Positions 1 through 13,898 of a DNA stretch of 64,000 nucleotides are shown in pieces. The translations under genes were made by a program, and so were the position numbers. How positions within the stretch are numbered: the stretch's first letter is position 1; each line of letters opens with the position of its first letter. The stretch covers positions 3,543,501 through 3,607,500 of the forward strand of contig NC_092024.1 in NCBI RefSeq assembly GCF_042242105.1, in the 5' to 3' direction. The notes beneath the pieces were generated by a model. It was not told where the DNA came from and made no database searches. It saw only the letters and a list, made by a program, of their open reading frames with translations. Source of the stretch: Pempheris klunzingeri. Taxonomy: Eukaryota; Chordata; Actinopteri; Acropomatiformes; Pempheridae.

Positions 1-2379
1 AACTTACATCTCCTGTATGATCAAGCTTTTCCTGGTTTATCTTTTTTTTAAAATTTTGAATTCATTATGGAGGGAACTTGACATAAACAAATACAGAAAT
101 AACTGGTATAAATAATATTAAAAAAAAAAGAGTAAATACCCAGGAGAACCTGAGACAATCTACAATGTTATAATATAGTATAGTATAGTATATAGTTATT
201 ATTTTCCATCTCTGTGTATTCATTTTTCCTTAAATACTCATACAGGAGATACAGACATGAACATTTGGTGTTTCTATATATCCCAATGAATGAGGATGAT
301 GGATGCTACAATTGACACAAGCTCTGCATTTGATGCCATGAAGCTTCACAGCTACAACCACATGGTTAGTAAGTGTGGACATGAGTCACTTTCCTTCAGC
401 AGGGAATCTCTGATGGGATTAAGGTGGTAATTCAGTCACTGCACACATAAAGATCCAAGGTAAAACGGACAAAAGGTGAAGCACCCTGTCATTATCATCA
501 CCACTGACTCACTCAATGACTCTACGCTTTCAATAGTCAATGTGAAAACTGTGGACAGTATCTCCTGTGTTTGACCACAGTAAGGGACACACTGCCCCCT
601 CATCCCTCCCCCTAAGGAAACTGGAATGGATCCACAAACCTTGATCAGATGTGGGTTGATTCTTTCACATTAAAGGATTTCTTTGCTTCTTTTGTGCTTT
701 TACGATCAAACCTGAATCACACCACGATTCGTGACTGCCCTTCTGCAATCAAGCTCTGATTTACACTGAGTGGAGTAAGCAACATCTTCACATCATCATT
801 ACAGGTGAAAACACAGACAGCTTCCTCAGAAACCTTGAACCAAGGGGGAACACAGCAGGTTTACGTAATGGTTAGGCATACAAGGTACGGTCTTTCAGAT
901 AGCACTTCCTGCCCTCTGTGGAAATTCAGTTTCCTTATTTTTTGTGGCAGCTTTGGTTGACCCACTTCTTGTGTCCTGGTTGCCAGTTGTCATTGTGAAG
1001 GCCAAGCATTGTGAAAGGAAAAGGGGCATTTCCCCCTGGAGCCCAGCTGAAGGGACTATACCAAATGACACTTTGCTGAATGATGTTTATTTGTCCTAGA
1101 GTGGGACGGTGTTGCCGGTTCCTCAACACAAAGGAGCGAACTAGGCTGGAGCTTTGTCTGACCTCAGTAACCCACTCTCTACTGATGGTAATCTCTCAAC
1201 AAGTGCCTGGATAAAACGCCAAAGACTTTGTGCCAATGAATTTTTGTTGTTAAGTATGTTAAACCCTGACCCTGATCTATGTTGCGATATACAAAATGAC
1301 AGGGAAGTGAAAGCCTTGCACAAAATTAAAGGAATAAGCCCTTTAGCTTAGTTTAGCCAGGCATTAAACCTGGAAACAGAAGCCAAAGGTAAATTTGCCG
1401 ACCAGCACCTCTAAAGCTCACCAATTATAACATTACATCTCATTTGTTTAATCTGTATCAAATCCAAAGTGTAAAAACAACAGGAAATTACAGGTCCCAG
1501 CCAAGAAACAGTGGCACGTCACCAACCAAAAAACGGCGCATTGGAGTTTGTGCACGCTTTTTTTGTAGGCAGATGGTTCATAGTGAAAAAGTCCAGTGAC
1601 ATCAAATGAGTTCAAATTAGCCTGGGGGGCCAGTGTTGGCAAACTGAGGGCTTAAACGCACCTCCCTTCCATTTGAAAAGGGCCAATGCCAGAGCAGAAG
1701 GGGGGTTCACCCCATTAGCACATTGGGGGAAGGGAAGGACACCCAGGCAGTCCGTCTGTTTCCAAGAACTGCAGTTGTTGGCGGGTGAAAAAAAAAATTC
1801 CTCATTCACATTTTTTCCTCTGCTTCTTTACTTCTGACGTACGAAGGCTAGCTGCTGCAAAGGAAGCAAGCTCTAGTTTGACTATTTGCTCATTTTGAAC
1901 CATTTTGGTTAGTTTGACTTTGGATAGTTTGACTTTCAGCTAAAAAAAACAATGTAGACAATCAGGTGTTGTACCAAATATAATATATAGCACAAGTGTT
2001 AATCCAGTGTTGGCTTAACAATATTCAGTAATAACAAAGAGCATTAAAAAATACTACTTTTTGTTTTTTACAACATATACCTTTTCTCCTTCCATTAACT
2101 CAAAGTGGAGCTTCCACTAAGGAGCAGTCATTGCATTTATGGATAATGGCATGAGCCTCATATGCACTCTTTTTAATATGCTCTGAGTTTGCAGAGAGCA
2201 GCTAAACACATGGCCCAGCCCCCCCCTGGAGCAGGGGGCAGGCTCGTCGGTGTCCGTCTCTGCCACTGGTGCAGAATGTCTGCATTCTTCAGCGCTTAAA
2301 GGAAGGAAGACACTGTGCCTGTGAGGCCTCCGCTGTCCATCCAGGACGCAGGCTTTGGGTGAGGACTATGCTGGCCCCC
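1..2379. other. 3' flank of nol10, no coding gene seen
   Basis: This stretch lies downstream of the minus-strand nol10 stop codon. The open frames on both strands are short, lack splice context and match no protein I recognise. Part of it must be the nol10 3' untranslated region. A candidate ATTAAA polyadenylation signal reads on the minus strand at 2177-2172, about 200 bases past the stop. Another, AATAAA, reads at 1091-1086. Neither is proven. Confidence 0.6.
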
Positions 2380-5300
2380 TCAGTACCGGCCTCTCCCTCT
2401 CCCTCTCCCGCCTCCTCTTCCCCTGCCGCCGCCCCATCCTCTCCCACGGGCGCTGCTCAGGTGTCCGGCCGAGCGCCTCAGCTTCTTCCTCTCCTCGTGG
2501 TGTTCCCGCTCCGCCTGCTGCTGCTTCCTCTGCTGCTCCGACTGCACGCGAGGACAGAATGATGCGTTTTCAACAGTGTTCAGCTGTGTATGTCCGCCAC
2601 CAGTACACCCTCCGGACAAAACGAACCGTACACTCACACTTAGGGCGGAAATGCGAGTAGTGTTTCTATCTCTACTTTACCTTTTTGAGAGTGAAGGTTA
2701 GCTGTTTGCTGCCCACTGCGGTGTCCGCCATGTTGCTGGTTCCAGAGTGCTCCTCTAACTTCAGACGGTCCTCCAGAGAAGCCCTGGAAGAACACACACA
2801 TTCCTCAGACACAGTTTACCCAACAGTACCCACGGAGTGCAGACAGACAGTAGAGTTACTGTTTTGGCTCTGAAGTGCAGTGATGTAGTTTTATATTATC
2901 ATTATCATTCTAACTACTATTCTTATTTATTGATTCGGGTTTATAAATCTGTTCACAGCTGCAGACCCTAAAGCGATCTGAATAATATTCTGAGTCCCAC
3001 ACAATGAGCCAGCACTCCTCTGACAGTTCCATTTAACGCATTTTCAAAGACATACTTCTGTAGTCTCTGCTTCTGGGCCATGTCGTTAAAACTTCTGAAC
3101 TCCTCCCCGGCTTTGATCTGATAAAACTGAGGCTGATTTGTCTTCTTGCTCTCGGCTGCGTTTGGGGTTTTCTCTCCTCCGCTCTGTTCCCGCTCCAGCA
3201 GGACGGTGTTGCGGTCTGCTTCCTTCCTCTCCTGCCGCCGGCGGTCTCGGCCCTCCTGTCGCAGTAACCTCCGCTGCTCCCTCACCTCCTCCACCCAGCT
3301 CTTGTCGTCGTCCGAGCTCTCCTCCTCGGAGCTGGCTTGCCCCTCGGGCTCCTCCTCGTCTTCAGCCGCCTGGACAAAGATGTAGGAAAGCCCCAGTTAT
3401 TCATTTGAGGACAGGACTGGTCAACAATGTTTAGAAGGCCGTATGCTCAAACACAGCTCGCTGGCAGAGACCAGTGAACAAGGAGGAAACAGATGTCTGT
3501 GTCTGGAGGGATTATGGAGTCCAGCAAGATAATATCAGTATTTCCAATACAAGAACTGAATGTTAAAAACCACCTTTTTAGTTACGCCACAAGAATTTGT
3601 TTCCTTTCTCATGTGGTAGCAGCTCAAAACTGGGAAATTCAAGTCTGATGGCCTTCACATCGCACACTTTTGCTCCTAAAGTGTTAGTGTTACCTGTTGG
3701 GAAGCAGCAGCCTGCTGAGCCAGCAGACGCAGCTTCTTCTTTCTCTTCTGTCCGACCTTGGAGACGATGGGGTTGAGGAGGCGGAACTCCTCGCTCTGCT
3801 CATCCACCTGGTAGTCTGGGTTCTCGAACATCACCTTGAAACGGTCGTCTCCCAGGATGGTCGGGAGAGCCTGCGGTTGTGATGGGGGGGCAAAATGATG
3901 GTTATGTGCAGCAAACTGATTCTCAATTACAGACTTGATTTATTGTTACACAAAAATAAAACCTCATGACAGATGATGAGTTTTAAAGGAATATTGCTGT
4001 ATCTTCAAAGTAAATGAATTCACAACCAAGTGCGAATGGAGACTTTGTAATCTGCACTCTCCTACCTTGCCCTTCTTTTTCCTAGAAACAAGCTCTGCTT
4101 CATCGTCACCCTCCTCCATCAGCTTGAGAGCCAGCTCCTTGTTCACCTTGGGCAGCTTCTGTCTCAGTCAGAACACAAAGCACACTTGATCACACAGACA
4201 GAAAATGGGACATGCGATCCATCAAAAAAAGTAGCAGTGGACAGAATTCTTTAAACTTTGCAACAGAATGTGGAGAAACTAGTTGAATAATTTGCTCTGG
4301 TTAAACTGCTACGCTCTGCAAACTAGGTGAGGCTGTAAGACAGGACAATGTGCCAGGACGTCTCACCTTAACCTGCACTCTTTGGGTCCTGGACTCCTCG
4401 ATCTTCTGGCGGATCTTATCCTTGCGATACTCCTCGTATGCAAAAGGATTTGCCAAACTTTTGACCTGTGGCCAAAACAAACAGCAAAACTGTCAAATCA
4501 AACGTGTGTCTTTGACGGCAACAACACATTCACAGCAGCTTTTGCCTGTCATATCATGAGCAGTCTGAATTTAACAACTCCGCTAAATGATGAAGACATG
4601 TACGCACAATGTTGACTTAGCGGCTAGACACCTTACCTTGTGATAAAGCCTGATGTCCATGAAATAGCCGTGCATGTAGGCTCGCAGGAGAGATGATCCC
4701 ACCAGGTGAGACAAGCCTGACACGAACAGGGAAAACACAATAAGGACACAATAAAGTCTCTAAATGAATATATGAAAAAAAAAAAGAAGGCAGAAATGGT
4801 GGTTTTTTACTGACATATCTTGACAACTGCTGAATGGACATTGATATGCAGATATTGATGGTACCCAGGGGATGAAGTATAATGGTTAACTGCTGAATGT
4901 CAAGTTGGTGATTCCAAGAAAGAACAAAGTCAGTCTGAAATGTACGACAAAAAAACTCCCCCCCGGGATTATTCACTGTAGGGTGTGACTGGGAGCAGCA
5001 GCATGAACAGGCTGGGTTGACTCTTAGAAAACGGATTTGTTACATCAAAGGCTCCCTGAAAGTGAGAGTGTGTAGATAGAGGGACATGCAGAATGTGGAG
5101 TAAGGGCTCTTCTCAGTAAGTGCCTCAGCGTTACATAATGGGTCCACATTACGCGGCTCCTGTAAATCAACACTGCCGTTCCCCTGGCTGACCCCTCCTC
5201 TCCTTTTATTCCACGGCAGCCAACCGCCTTTCTGCTTCTTGTCATTTGATCTCTTTACTGCTGAGCCTGCATTCCAGTGTTCATTCAACCCTTCTGGTTT

Positions 5301-8300
5301 CCACTCCCCCAACCCTCCTTCATCCTCACCCCGCCTCAACGCACTACTTTTCTTACCTAAAGCCCCTCAATCGTTCCCTTGGCTCCTAGTTAAGTAATCG
5401 AGGCACCCGAGGCGGCAGAGTGGCTCAGATTGACTCATAGATTTGGGTGTCATTTTCTGGGCTGGGATTAACTTCCCTCTTTGTGCAGTGATCTCTTAAA
5501 AACCCTTTGTGCTTTCAAACTAAAAATGTGTAAATGCACCAAGTGCTGCTTGGTTCGGTGAAATGTTTTCAGTGGAATTTGCTGTTTCCAGTGTTTCCAC
5601 ATGCAGTGAGCAGCAGGGTCTCACCCAGATTTTCGAGGTCCTTCCGGGTGACAAACTTGTAGTCGTCATAGACGGTGGTCTCCGGGCTCTCCTCTAGCTC
5701 CTCTGTCAGGTTGTCAAGGAAGGAGCACCACCGGGGTGCAGGGCCCAGAGCCTAAACACACACACACACACACACACAGGGTCACATTTCAAGTGTTGAG
5801 TAAGTATGAAACCTGTCATGTATTTGTTGAAACCAAGATAGACCAGCTGTCCTGGGCCATATTTCAATCCCATCTCAATGACACTGGTGTGCTGATGCTT
5901 TTGCTGTATCACCAAAGAGTCACTGTTACTAAATTTTCAAGCAAAAAATACTAAACAGTCCCTGATTTCTGCTTTTCTGCTGTGAGAGTTTGCTGCTTTT
6001 CCCTGTTCTATGTCACAGTAAATTGAATATCTTTGTGTTTTCGACTCTTGGTTCAGATACAACAAGTAATTTGATGACATCAGATTGTCTGTAGGAAATT
6101 GCGATTCCACACTTTTTTCTGATATTCTAAGGACCAAATGGTTAATTGTTTAATCGAGAAAGATTAATTGAAAATGAAAGTAACTATTACTAAAACCAGC
6201 CTCTTAGAGCAGTGCAAATCTGAGGGGTCACAACATGGTGAACAGGATAGCTTCAAGCAGAGGAGACATACCCCCGCTACTTAAACCAATGTCTTTTTGG
6301 ACTAATACTTGTTTTGTTTTTGGAAATTACTGGATACTGCCATATCTTGATTCCCTATAAAATGTTCAAATAAAATCACTTAGTTGAGTTAGTTATTGAT
6401 CGCAGATAGGGATTCAATCATTGATTAATTAGCGGTTAGCACCTTTACAAGCTCTCTGAGCAATACTCCCCTGTTTTGGGTTTAAATCCAGTTTCTTTGT
6501 GGAGGTTAAAGGGAGAAAGATTCCCTGGTTGGAAAAGTTGTCATGTCAGTATGTGAATGGTCAAAAAAGACTTCTATGGTGGAAAAATAAGCAGTCTGTG
6601 TTGCATGAATCTTAAACACCAACCGTTAATTGTTAACATGCTCATTTAACACCAAAGGAAACTGCTTGAAATTTACATGCCTGGTAGCTGTCGCCCCCCT
6701 CCACCCCCTCCGTACTGGCTGTAAAGTGAGATCTGTGTGAAGTAACTGCTCTGTAAGTGACGGGGGACTCGATCCACAACCCTTGTTCTGTGCAAAAATG
6801 CATTCTGCTTGTGTAGTCTGAGCCAGACAAATAGAGAGGTCATCTTGTTCTTGTTCAGCAGTTGTTTCATGTAATGTTAATGGCGTTCACATCTCAGTAT
6901 TGCTGAACACTGCAGCAGGTTGAGAAAGAAACATCTGGCAAAAGTTGTATTTGCTGACAAACCTGGACTGATGTTCAGTTTCATTATGATCACAAATTCT
7001 GACATTCGGTGTGTAATGTTAGGGATGTTATACCCTTTTGGGTTTTTGTTTCTCAAAGGTAAAATCTTGCACATGTATAGAAGACACTGAACCAAAGACT
7101 GGGCTAAGTAAGGGGCCACTTATCTTAAGTAAGGCCGATCAAAGGTCAGCTCGTGCTATGACATCTCACTGAGTTGGACTCAATGGATGAATGGCTAAAC
7201 TCAGCATTTCTGCCTGTTCTGTGGAATCTGTTCAGTCATCCTGTACTTTCGTCACTGTTGAACTGATTTATATCTGATAAAGCCTCAAGCGGCCCTTCGA
7301 AGAAAAGAGCTGTGTGGCGAGCGTGGGGTGGAGAGACGTGTCTGGACAGGAGGTGCTTGGCCAAATCAAAATGTGCTGTCTGAAGTCACACTATTGCTAC
7401 ACAACAGGTACGCTTCTCAGATGATATGTACGTCATGGCTTTAAGTGGAACCAACAGCCACGTAACTGTCAGTTCCTCACATTCCAAACATGTTCATGCA
7501 AATGTCCAATGAACATGTGCCTCTTAAAAGCACAGGGAAATACCCTCGAATTAGTTTGTCTCATTAATAATCCAGAACCTATGCAACATATCAGATTTAC
7601 TATCATATAAGACAACGGAAATCTGCACAGCATCAAAGCTGACAAACTGGAACTAGACAATGTTGGCATTTTAGCTTGTAAAAACAATTAGCCAAATGTC
7701 TGTTGCAGCTGGAGAGCCAACACTATTCTGACAGCTAAGTCATGTGTTCACCTAACCCTCTTCAGTAGAGCAGGACAGAAGGGCCGAAGGTCAACATGTC
7801 CATCATGACTGGAAAATAGTGATTTACACAAAGCAAAGTCTAGTTTACTATACACACACACACACGCACACACACACACACTTCCTGTAGAATAACACAC
7901 GCTGTCAGATACTATCAGAGAATGTCCTGTTGATGACAAGCCTCCACCAGCTTAACTCATAATGCGACGGCCTCGTAAGAAGCAGATTGATGAAAGAGAA
8001 AATAAAAAAGCTCACACACTTCTCCTACACCTCATAAAGTATTTATCTCAGACCTGTGCTGTCAGTTCAGCACCTAATGAACGGGATGAGAATGTGAGTG
8101 CTGCACGCCGGTTGTAAAATCAGCACCATGGATGTATGAAGGGAAGTGGATACAGCCCCCCCCCCCCCACTATGAAAGGTAATTATTAAGAATGATGCAG
8201 GAGGCACATCAGTTAAAAAATGTTTGACTTCCGGGTATAGAATTACCCGGATCTTCTGCGTCTGTATCACCCACAGAGCACGCACACATTTCTGTTCACC

Positions 8301-11300
8301 TCGTCTCCTGACCGCTGGATCGCAGGTTTGCACACATTTCACTCTGCCTAGGAGAATAACTCTGGCTATTAGTGAGCTTTACAGCACTTTAAATAAGGAC
8401 CACTTGTGTGTTTGCTCTGGTATGCCTCAAAATCCCATCCGCTGATTTAAAGATGTCTTTTTCACATTGTAAGTCTATGGGACAGAAAGTCTTTTAGGGC
8501 CCACTGGCGTCATGCGGCTGAACCGGATACTGTAATTCCACGGTTTGGCTACTATGTCAAATTAGCTTTAAAGCTGGTCGCTGTTCTTGAAACCAGTTCT
8601 CTTTATACGCTGATGCTCTGCACTTACTGGGATGTAGAACGTGTTCATCTTGGGATCTTCATTGGCGGTGAAGAGCATGCCTGTCAATGAGACACACCAT
8701 GAAACAATGTGAGGACAGGATACATATTAATAAAGCTCATCTATGATGTAAACACTAAATTTAGTCGTGTATATTTGTGATATATGTGACAAAGTGAAAG
8801 CAGCTGGTTATGATTCGAATCTGCACAACCAAATAATGAGGAGGGATTAGAAAACTGTTGGTAAGACTGAGCTGAATAGCGTGCGGACGTGTCTTTAACT
8901 CACGGTTCTGTAACAACTTCAAGAATGAAATAAAAAAATAAATTATCTTTCATTCAGGACCTTTATGGCCTCAATGTGAAAGTTCACCTCGAGCTTTGTC
9001 AGGTCTGGTCCTGACATGCAATGACAGATAAGACAAAACTGCTCAATCCAACAATGTGTGAGCTCTACTGTGAGATGGCGCCACCCGGAGGTGAAAGACA
9101 GCTGCATGAACGAATCTTTGAAGACAAATGTTTAGCTGCTAACATGAAACCCAGCTCCCAGTTTAAACTTTACTTCAAAGTTACTATTCACGTTGGTGTA
9201 CATGTTATTTTAAGCTTCGTTTGTATGCACATGTTCATCGTGTTTCATCTCTTCCTGTACTTCTGCTGCTGTGATGCTTGTATTTCCCCGCATGGGGGCA
9301 AATAAAGTGCATCTGATCTCATGATCTTGTTGGAGACGTCGTTCTCACCTGAATTAGGGTAGATGCAAACATCATTGATGTTGGTTTGAGGCTGTATGGA
9401 GGAGAACACTTTGCCCTGTGGGGAACAGATAGAATAATTAGGAGGTAATTGGCACCAGAGTGAGACGGTCTTTGTTGTGCTTAACATCAACATTTCTTAA
9501 CATTCACTCAATGAGGGCGAGTCATCATTTTACATGGGTTGATATTAGTGGAAGCATGCTTGAATATAAAGTAATAACATGTGATTATTATAACAGCTCC
9601 TAATGCATCATCATTCACGTGCAGCACAGGTCAGGCCCCGTCAGGCTGCTCCTGAGTCTTACGGTGTCTTTGTTCCACATTTTTATAATCTTGGAGTCGG
9701 CAGACACAACCAGGTCCAGCTGCTTGTGGAAGTTGAGTGACTTGATTGGCAGGTTGTAGAAGTGGTCTTTTACCAGCAGCGGCTGGCTGGAGCGCAGGTC
9801 ATAGAGCAGCACCTTCAAGACAAAGCGAGGCGAAGGTGGATAACACCTCTAAAATGTACACGTCTATTTCACTCCACAAAAAGCTAAGGATGCATCTGAG
9901 ACATTATGCTATTTCTAACTGCAACTGTCACTAACAGCTAAGAGCTACATTAAGCCAAGAAAAAGTGACAGCACATGGGCACCAGACTTTTTCAGGCAAA
10001 ACTAAGCTCATTTTAGGAGACCACATGAAATTAGTCACTTTGTTGTGAGTCAACTAATCTCAGGAGGAAGAGGCAGAATTTCACAGTGTGTGGGCAACCG
10101 ATAGTTTCCAACAACAGCAAACAGGGAGGAAGTGTTGTAGACTTTTCTGACACATATGCTGACAGGATTGACGTCCAGCTGCTGCAGGCTGCCATCATGA
10201 TCATGAATATTACGTGCGCAATTCTCAGAATTCTTAGCCCAGAGCAAAGCTTGATGGTTTTGTCTCACCTGTCCTGTGCTGGTGCCTACTGCCATGGTAA
10301 GGGAGCCGTTAAACTTCAGCGCACTAACTGATGGCAAACCCTGAAGTCTGTCAACAAAAACACAACATCACCAGAATGTTAGAGGGATAAAAGGAAGAGT
10401 GCGACAAACTATGAAATAAGGGTCAGCACTGTTGTTGCTCGGTGGCAGATGGAGGCTGTACCATAATGATGCACAGATTGGAGCTTGTTTTTCATGCAGC
10501 AGAGCAACAGGCAGTGGAGAAATGTGCCATGTGGCTACATATGCATCGTCAGCCTGAAATCACTTGAAACCTCAGAGAGACAGCTTGGTACGTACTCTGT
10601 TCCTTCAGTGACGCTGCTCAGGGCGCAGTCCAGCATGCCCACTCTGTTCCGAACGCGAGGATCCCAGCATTCCACCCTGCCCTGGTAATCAAACAGAGGA
10701 GATGTCAAGTGGACGCACCGGAGGACTATAACTCATGACCTCAAGACTTTAAAGACCAATGAAAAGCTGCAACTTGTCATATTGGCAGCTCCCACTGTAA
10801 GTGAGAGGTAACGCTTTGAAAAACTTGAACTTTAACACTCAGAGATCATGTGACACACTTATTTTTATCGGCCCAGCTGGTGTGTGAGGATACTCATACC
10901 AAACAATATCAAAGAAATAAGAGAAGAGAAAGATCGACCATCAGAGGATCCAAAAACGGCAAATTCCTGGACCATCTTACGGCAAAATATGGACACACCT
11001 CTTTAAAAACAGATGAAATCGGCCAATTTCTTAGTGAATACAGCCAAAGAAAGCAAAACTCTTCAAGAGTATAACTGAGCTGAGTGAATCCAATTATGTG
11101 ACTGTTCACACGTAGTGCAAAGAAACCTGAGATGGTCCAAAAATATGTCTTCTAATTTCTCCTAATATGTTCTCCAAAGACAGTTCGGTCCTTATTTATC
11201 TATTCATTATTATTTTTATAAACACATTTAAGATGTAGTAAACTACGAGCCTTCATAGAATCCAAAATGAATTTAGCAACGAACAGCCACACACACAAAC

Positions 11301-13898
11301 AACACAGTCAGTTTCAGTTGTGTCTGCTTATAACTGATGCCTCATTTCACACACACACTGTGACACTTACCTCAGAGGTTCCTGTGGCAAACAAGTGATG
11401 GACGGGGTTGATGTCACACACGTTGTTCTCCCTGGTGGAGAAAAGCGGCGTTAACAGCTTACTATCACTGGGGTATCACTACACATTAAAAAGTATCAAC
11501 AGTGAGAGAAAACCCTCGGCTCCACTTACACAGCATCAGTCTGAAGTGAGTTGAGGAAGCGCCCTTGTTCCAGATTCAGTCTGAACACCTCTGAACTGAA
11601 AATACAGACAAAAACAATCCGTACGTCTCCCAAACAGCTTATTCCTGCGACGCGCACCGAACAAATCTAAAACTGTGCCGGCGTGACAAAGTGCCTCAGC
11701 AGCATCATTCAATCACACTCTCACCTTGTCCCCACAAAGTATAGATCACAGGAGGGGTAGTGGTAAGCAAAGTCTCGTCCAAACTTTGGAATACGTGTCT
11801 TGTAGTAGTGCCCGTGCTGCGAGTGCAGCTCCACGAAGCGGTCACAGTGCAGAAACACCAACTGCACAGGCAAACAATTTAAAAGCAAGTGTTGTGAAAG
11901 TAGCAGAGCATTCCAGGAAATGTTGTTTGACACACAAGGACATTTAATTACCTTTGTTAGAGTAATAAATACATTCAAACAATAACCAACTGTGTTATTT
12001 ATTAAGATACAACAAAGATTACACACGTTCTTCCAAAACACCCTCATGTGTAGTAATAAAGTGTCGCCTCCAAGGGAGACTTTTACTACATCTACAGCTA
12101 CAGAACAGTTGTAGAAGCTATGAGGGCAAATGTGGCAGTTCTGTGTAAAACAGTAGTAGCTGACATGAATTCTGGTACATTTGTAATACAGTTTTAACCT
12201 AGCTTTGACTGCTTTCTCTGCTAATTGTAATTGGTGCTGGATAATTGTACAGATTGATATACACTACTCACAAAAAGTTAGGGATATTCGACTTTCAGGT
12301 GAAATTTATGGAAAATGTAAAAAGTTAATGCTACAGTGATATTATATCATGAAAGTAGGGCATTTAAGTAGAACCATGCAATGGTAATTTTATTCATCTT
12401 AAACAATTTATTGAAAGAAAATCTAACAACAGTGGTAGGTATACCACAACAAAAAATTTTCAGTGTCTCAATAAATTGGGATGTGGCCAAAGGACGTCCA
12501 CTCCTCTCCTTTCTGTGACTCTTCCAGTCTCTGTATCACTGTTCCAACCTCCTGATGACACTCTGTGACCCTCTAAGCTCAGTGAACACCTCCGTCTGAG
12601 GACTTCCTGTTTGAAGCCTCCAGTGTTGAGGTGCTGCTGATCAACTGTTAGGTGTCGTCTTGGTCTCATGATGTCAGAATGTGAACAGCAGGATGAGGAG
12701 GACTGTTTAAATACCAATTCTAACTGAAGCAGGAAATGTATTGGTGGATTCATGGATCAAACCTGTTGTGAATGTTGCTGTTAAGCTTCTTGTTAGAGAA
12801 CAGCAACTTGTGCAAAAAGTACTGAGACACTGAACAGTTGGACATGTGCATTCAAAGGTTTAGAGAAGGTCACATTAAGTTCACCTGGAAAGGTTAGAAT
12901 GCATTTTAGGTTCATCCTGAGATTTCACCTGAAAGCTGAATATCCCTAACTTTTAGTGAGGAGTGTATATGCAGGTAATTAACAATAAAACAAACAAAAA
13001 AAAATCTTACCTTAGAGTAGTCATCAGACAGGATATCAAAAGCCACAACTTTGAGAGAGAGAGAGAAAAGAAATTGATTAAACGTAGCCAGACATGGATG
13101 TTCTTCAGCAGGCAGGTGTGTCTGCTGCCTTACCATCTGAATCCAGACAGCGCTCAAACTTCAGGGACAACTGGTAGGTGTCATAGCAGCGAATCCTGGG
13201 TTTGTAAGTGCCTGAAGTGAACAGAAAATACACACAAGAGATGAAGTGAACATTCTTGGAGGTCTGGTTCTGACATCGCTCAGGTCTGGTGACCTGGTGA
13301 GTCTCACCTGCTGCCAGGATGAACTGACCGTCCCTCGACACTTTGATAGAGTTGCACACTGTGGGCATCTCAAAGTCCTGGATGAGCTCAATCCTGCGCT
13401 GGATGTCTGGGGAGAAATGAGAGAATGAATGAATGAATGAAAAGACAGGATGATGACATGCATTTCTAAGACAATTAACCAGTGTGTGATGTTGAAACTG
13501 TGGCAGTTAACTCACCAACATCTTTCTTCTGTAACTGCCTCTTCTTCCTATCTGACAGCCACTGCATTTAAAGGGTAGAGGTGATTAGGATTTAGTATGA
13601 AGTTACAGCAACTCTTTCATAGATGCTAGTGTAGCCGTGTTTTCATTACTTTGAGTCGTTTCTGACCGTTATGTAGTTTATTTTAATTCTGGCCAATTCA
13701 TATTTCTGGTACAACATTTACTGAAATTAGCTGTTAGGACGACTTTTGCCACGGCTAACTGTGTTAGCCAGCTAGCTAGGGTGAAGGAAAGCAGTCAGTT
13801 TATGACTTCTAAAATGTAACTGAGCTTCTTACCTCTGGAAGAGACTTTCCGTGGCTTAAATTGTAAATCTTCACATCATTCACGCTTGATATCTGCAT
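2380..13898 (-). CDS. nol10: Nucleolar protein 10 (NOL10/Enp2 family), 21 coding exons
   Basis: WD-repeat nucleolar protein of the Enp2/NOL10 family, which acts in small-subunit ribosome assembly. Coding exons in transcript order: 13898-13833, 13561-13516, 13406-13308, 13211-13134, 13048-13011, 11861-11725, 11595-11530, 11431-11371, 10681-10596, 10347-10269, 9812-9663, 9415-9349, 8680-8628, 5751-5625, 4716-4637, 4465-4367, 4158-4066, 3870-3694, 3369-3056, 2783-2681, 2541-2380. All junctions are GT-AG and phases agree, giving 2181 nt (726 aa; the human protein is about 688). The start gives [20 protein letters not shown], the family N-terminus. The first ~390 residues are the beta-propeller region. 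An NUC153-type segment ([17 protein letters not shown]) lies near residue 483. Acidic and basic coiled segments follow, then a Gly-Arg tail. A (TG)n tract abuts the acceptor of exon 14, and a mariner-like element sits in intron 5. Confidence 0.95.
5755..5778. repeat. (CA)n microsatellite abutting a nol10 3' splice site
   Basis: An uninterrupted CA run of about 12 units. On the nol10 (minus) strand it reads (TG)n followed by TTTAG and then exon 14, so the dinucleotide repeat takes the place of the usual pyrimidine tract. Confidence 0.9.
7852..7881. repeat. (CA)n microsatellite in a nol10 intron
   Basis: About 15 CA units with one CG interruption, deep inside the 2.9-kb intron between exons 8680-8628 and 5751-5625. 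A C-run of about 13 bases lies nearby around 8157-8168. Confidence 0.85.
12258..12969. mobile_element. Non-autonomous Tc1/mariner-like element with ~46-bp inverted ends
   Basis: The left end reads TATACACTACTCACAAAAAG and the right end, reverse complemented, reads TATACACTCCTCACTAAAAG. The match continues through GTTAGGGATATTC and CTTTCAGGTGAAAT, giving terminal inverted repeats of about 46 bp with a few mismatches. The ends fall on TA dinucleotides, as expected for Tc1/mariner insertion. The interior is about 620 bp with no transposase-like frame, so this is a deletion derivative or MITE. It lies in nol10 intron 5, with its right end about 40 bp from the exon 5 donor. Confidence 0.8.

Noticed and set aside
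2269-3434. Plus-strand open frames rich in Ser, Pro and Leu opposite the nol10 3' exons
   Set aside because: They mirror the charged low-complexity minus-strand exons of nol10 and have no splice logic of their own.
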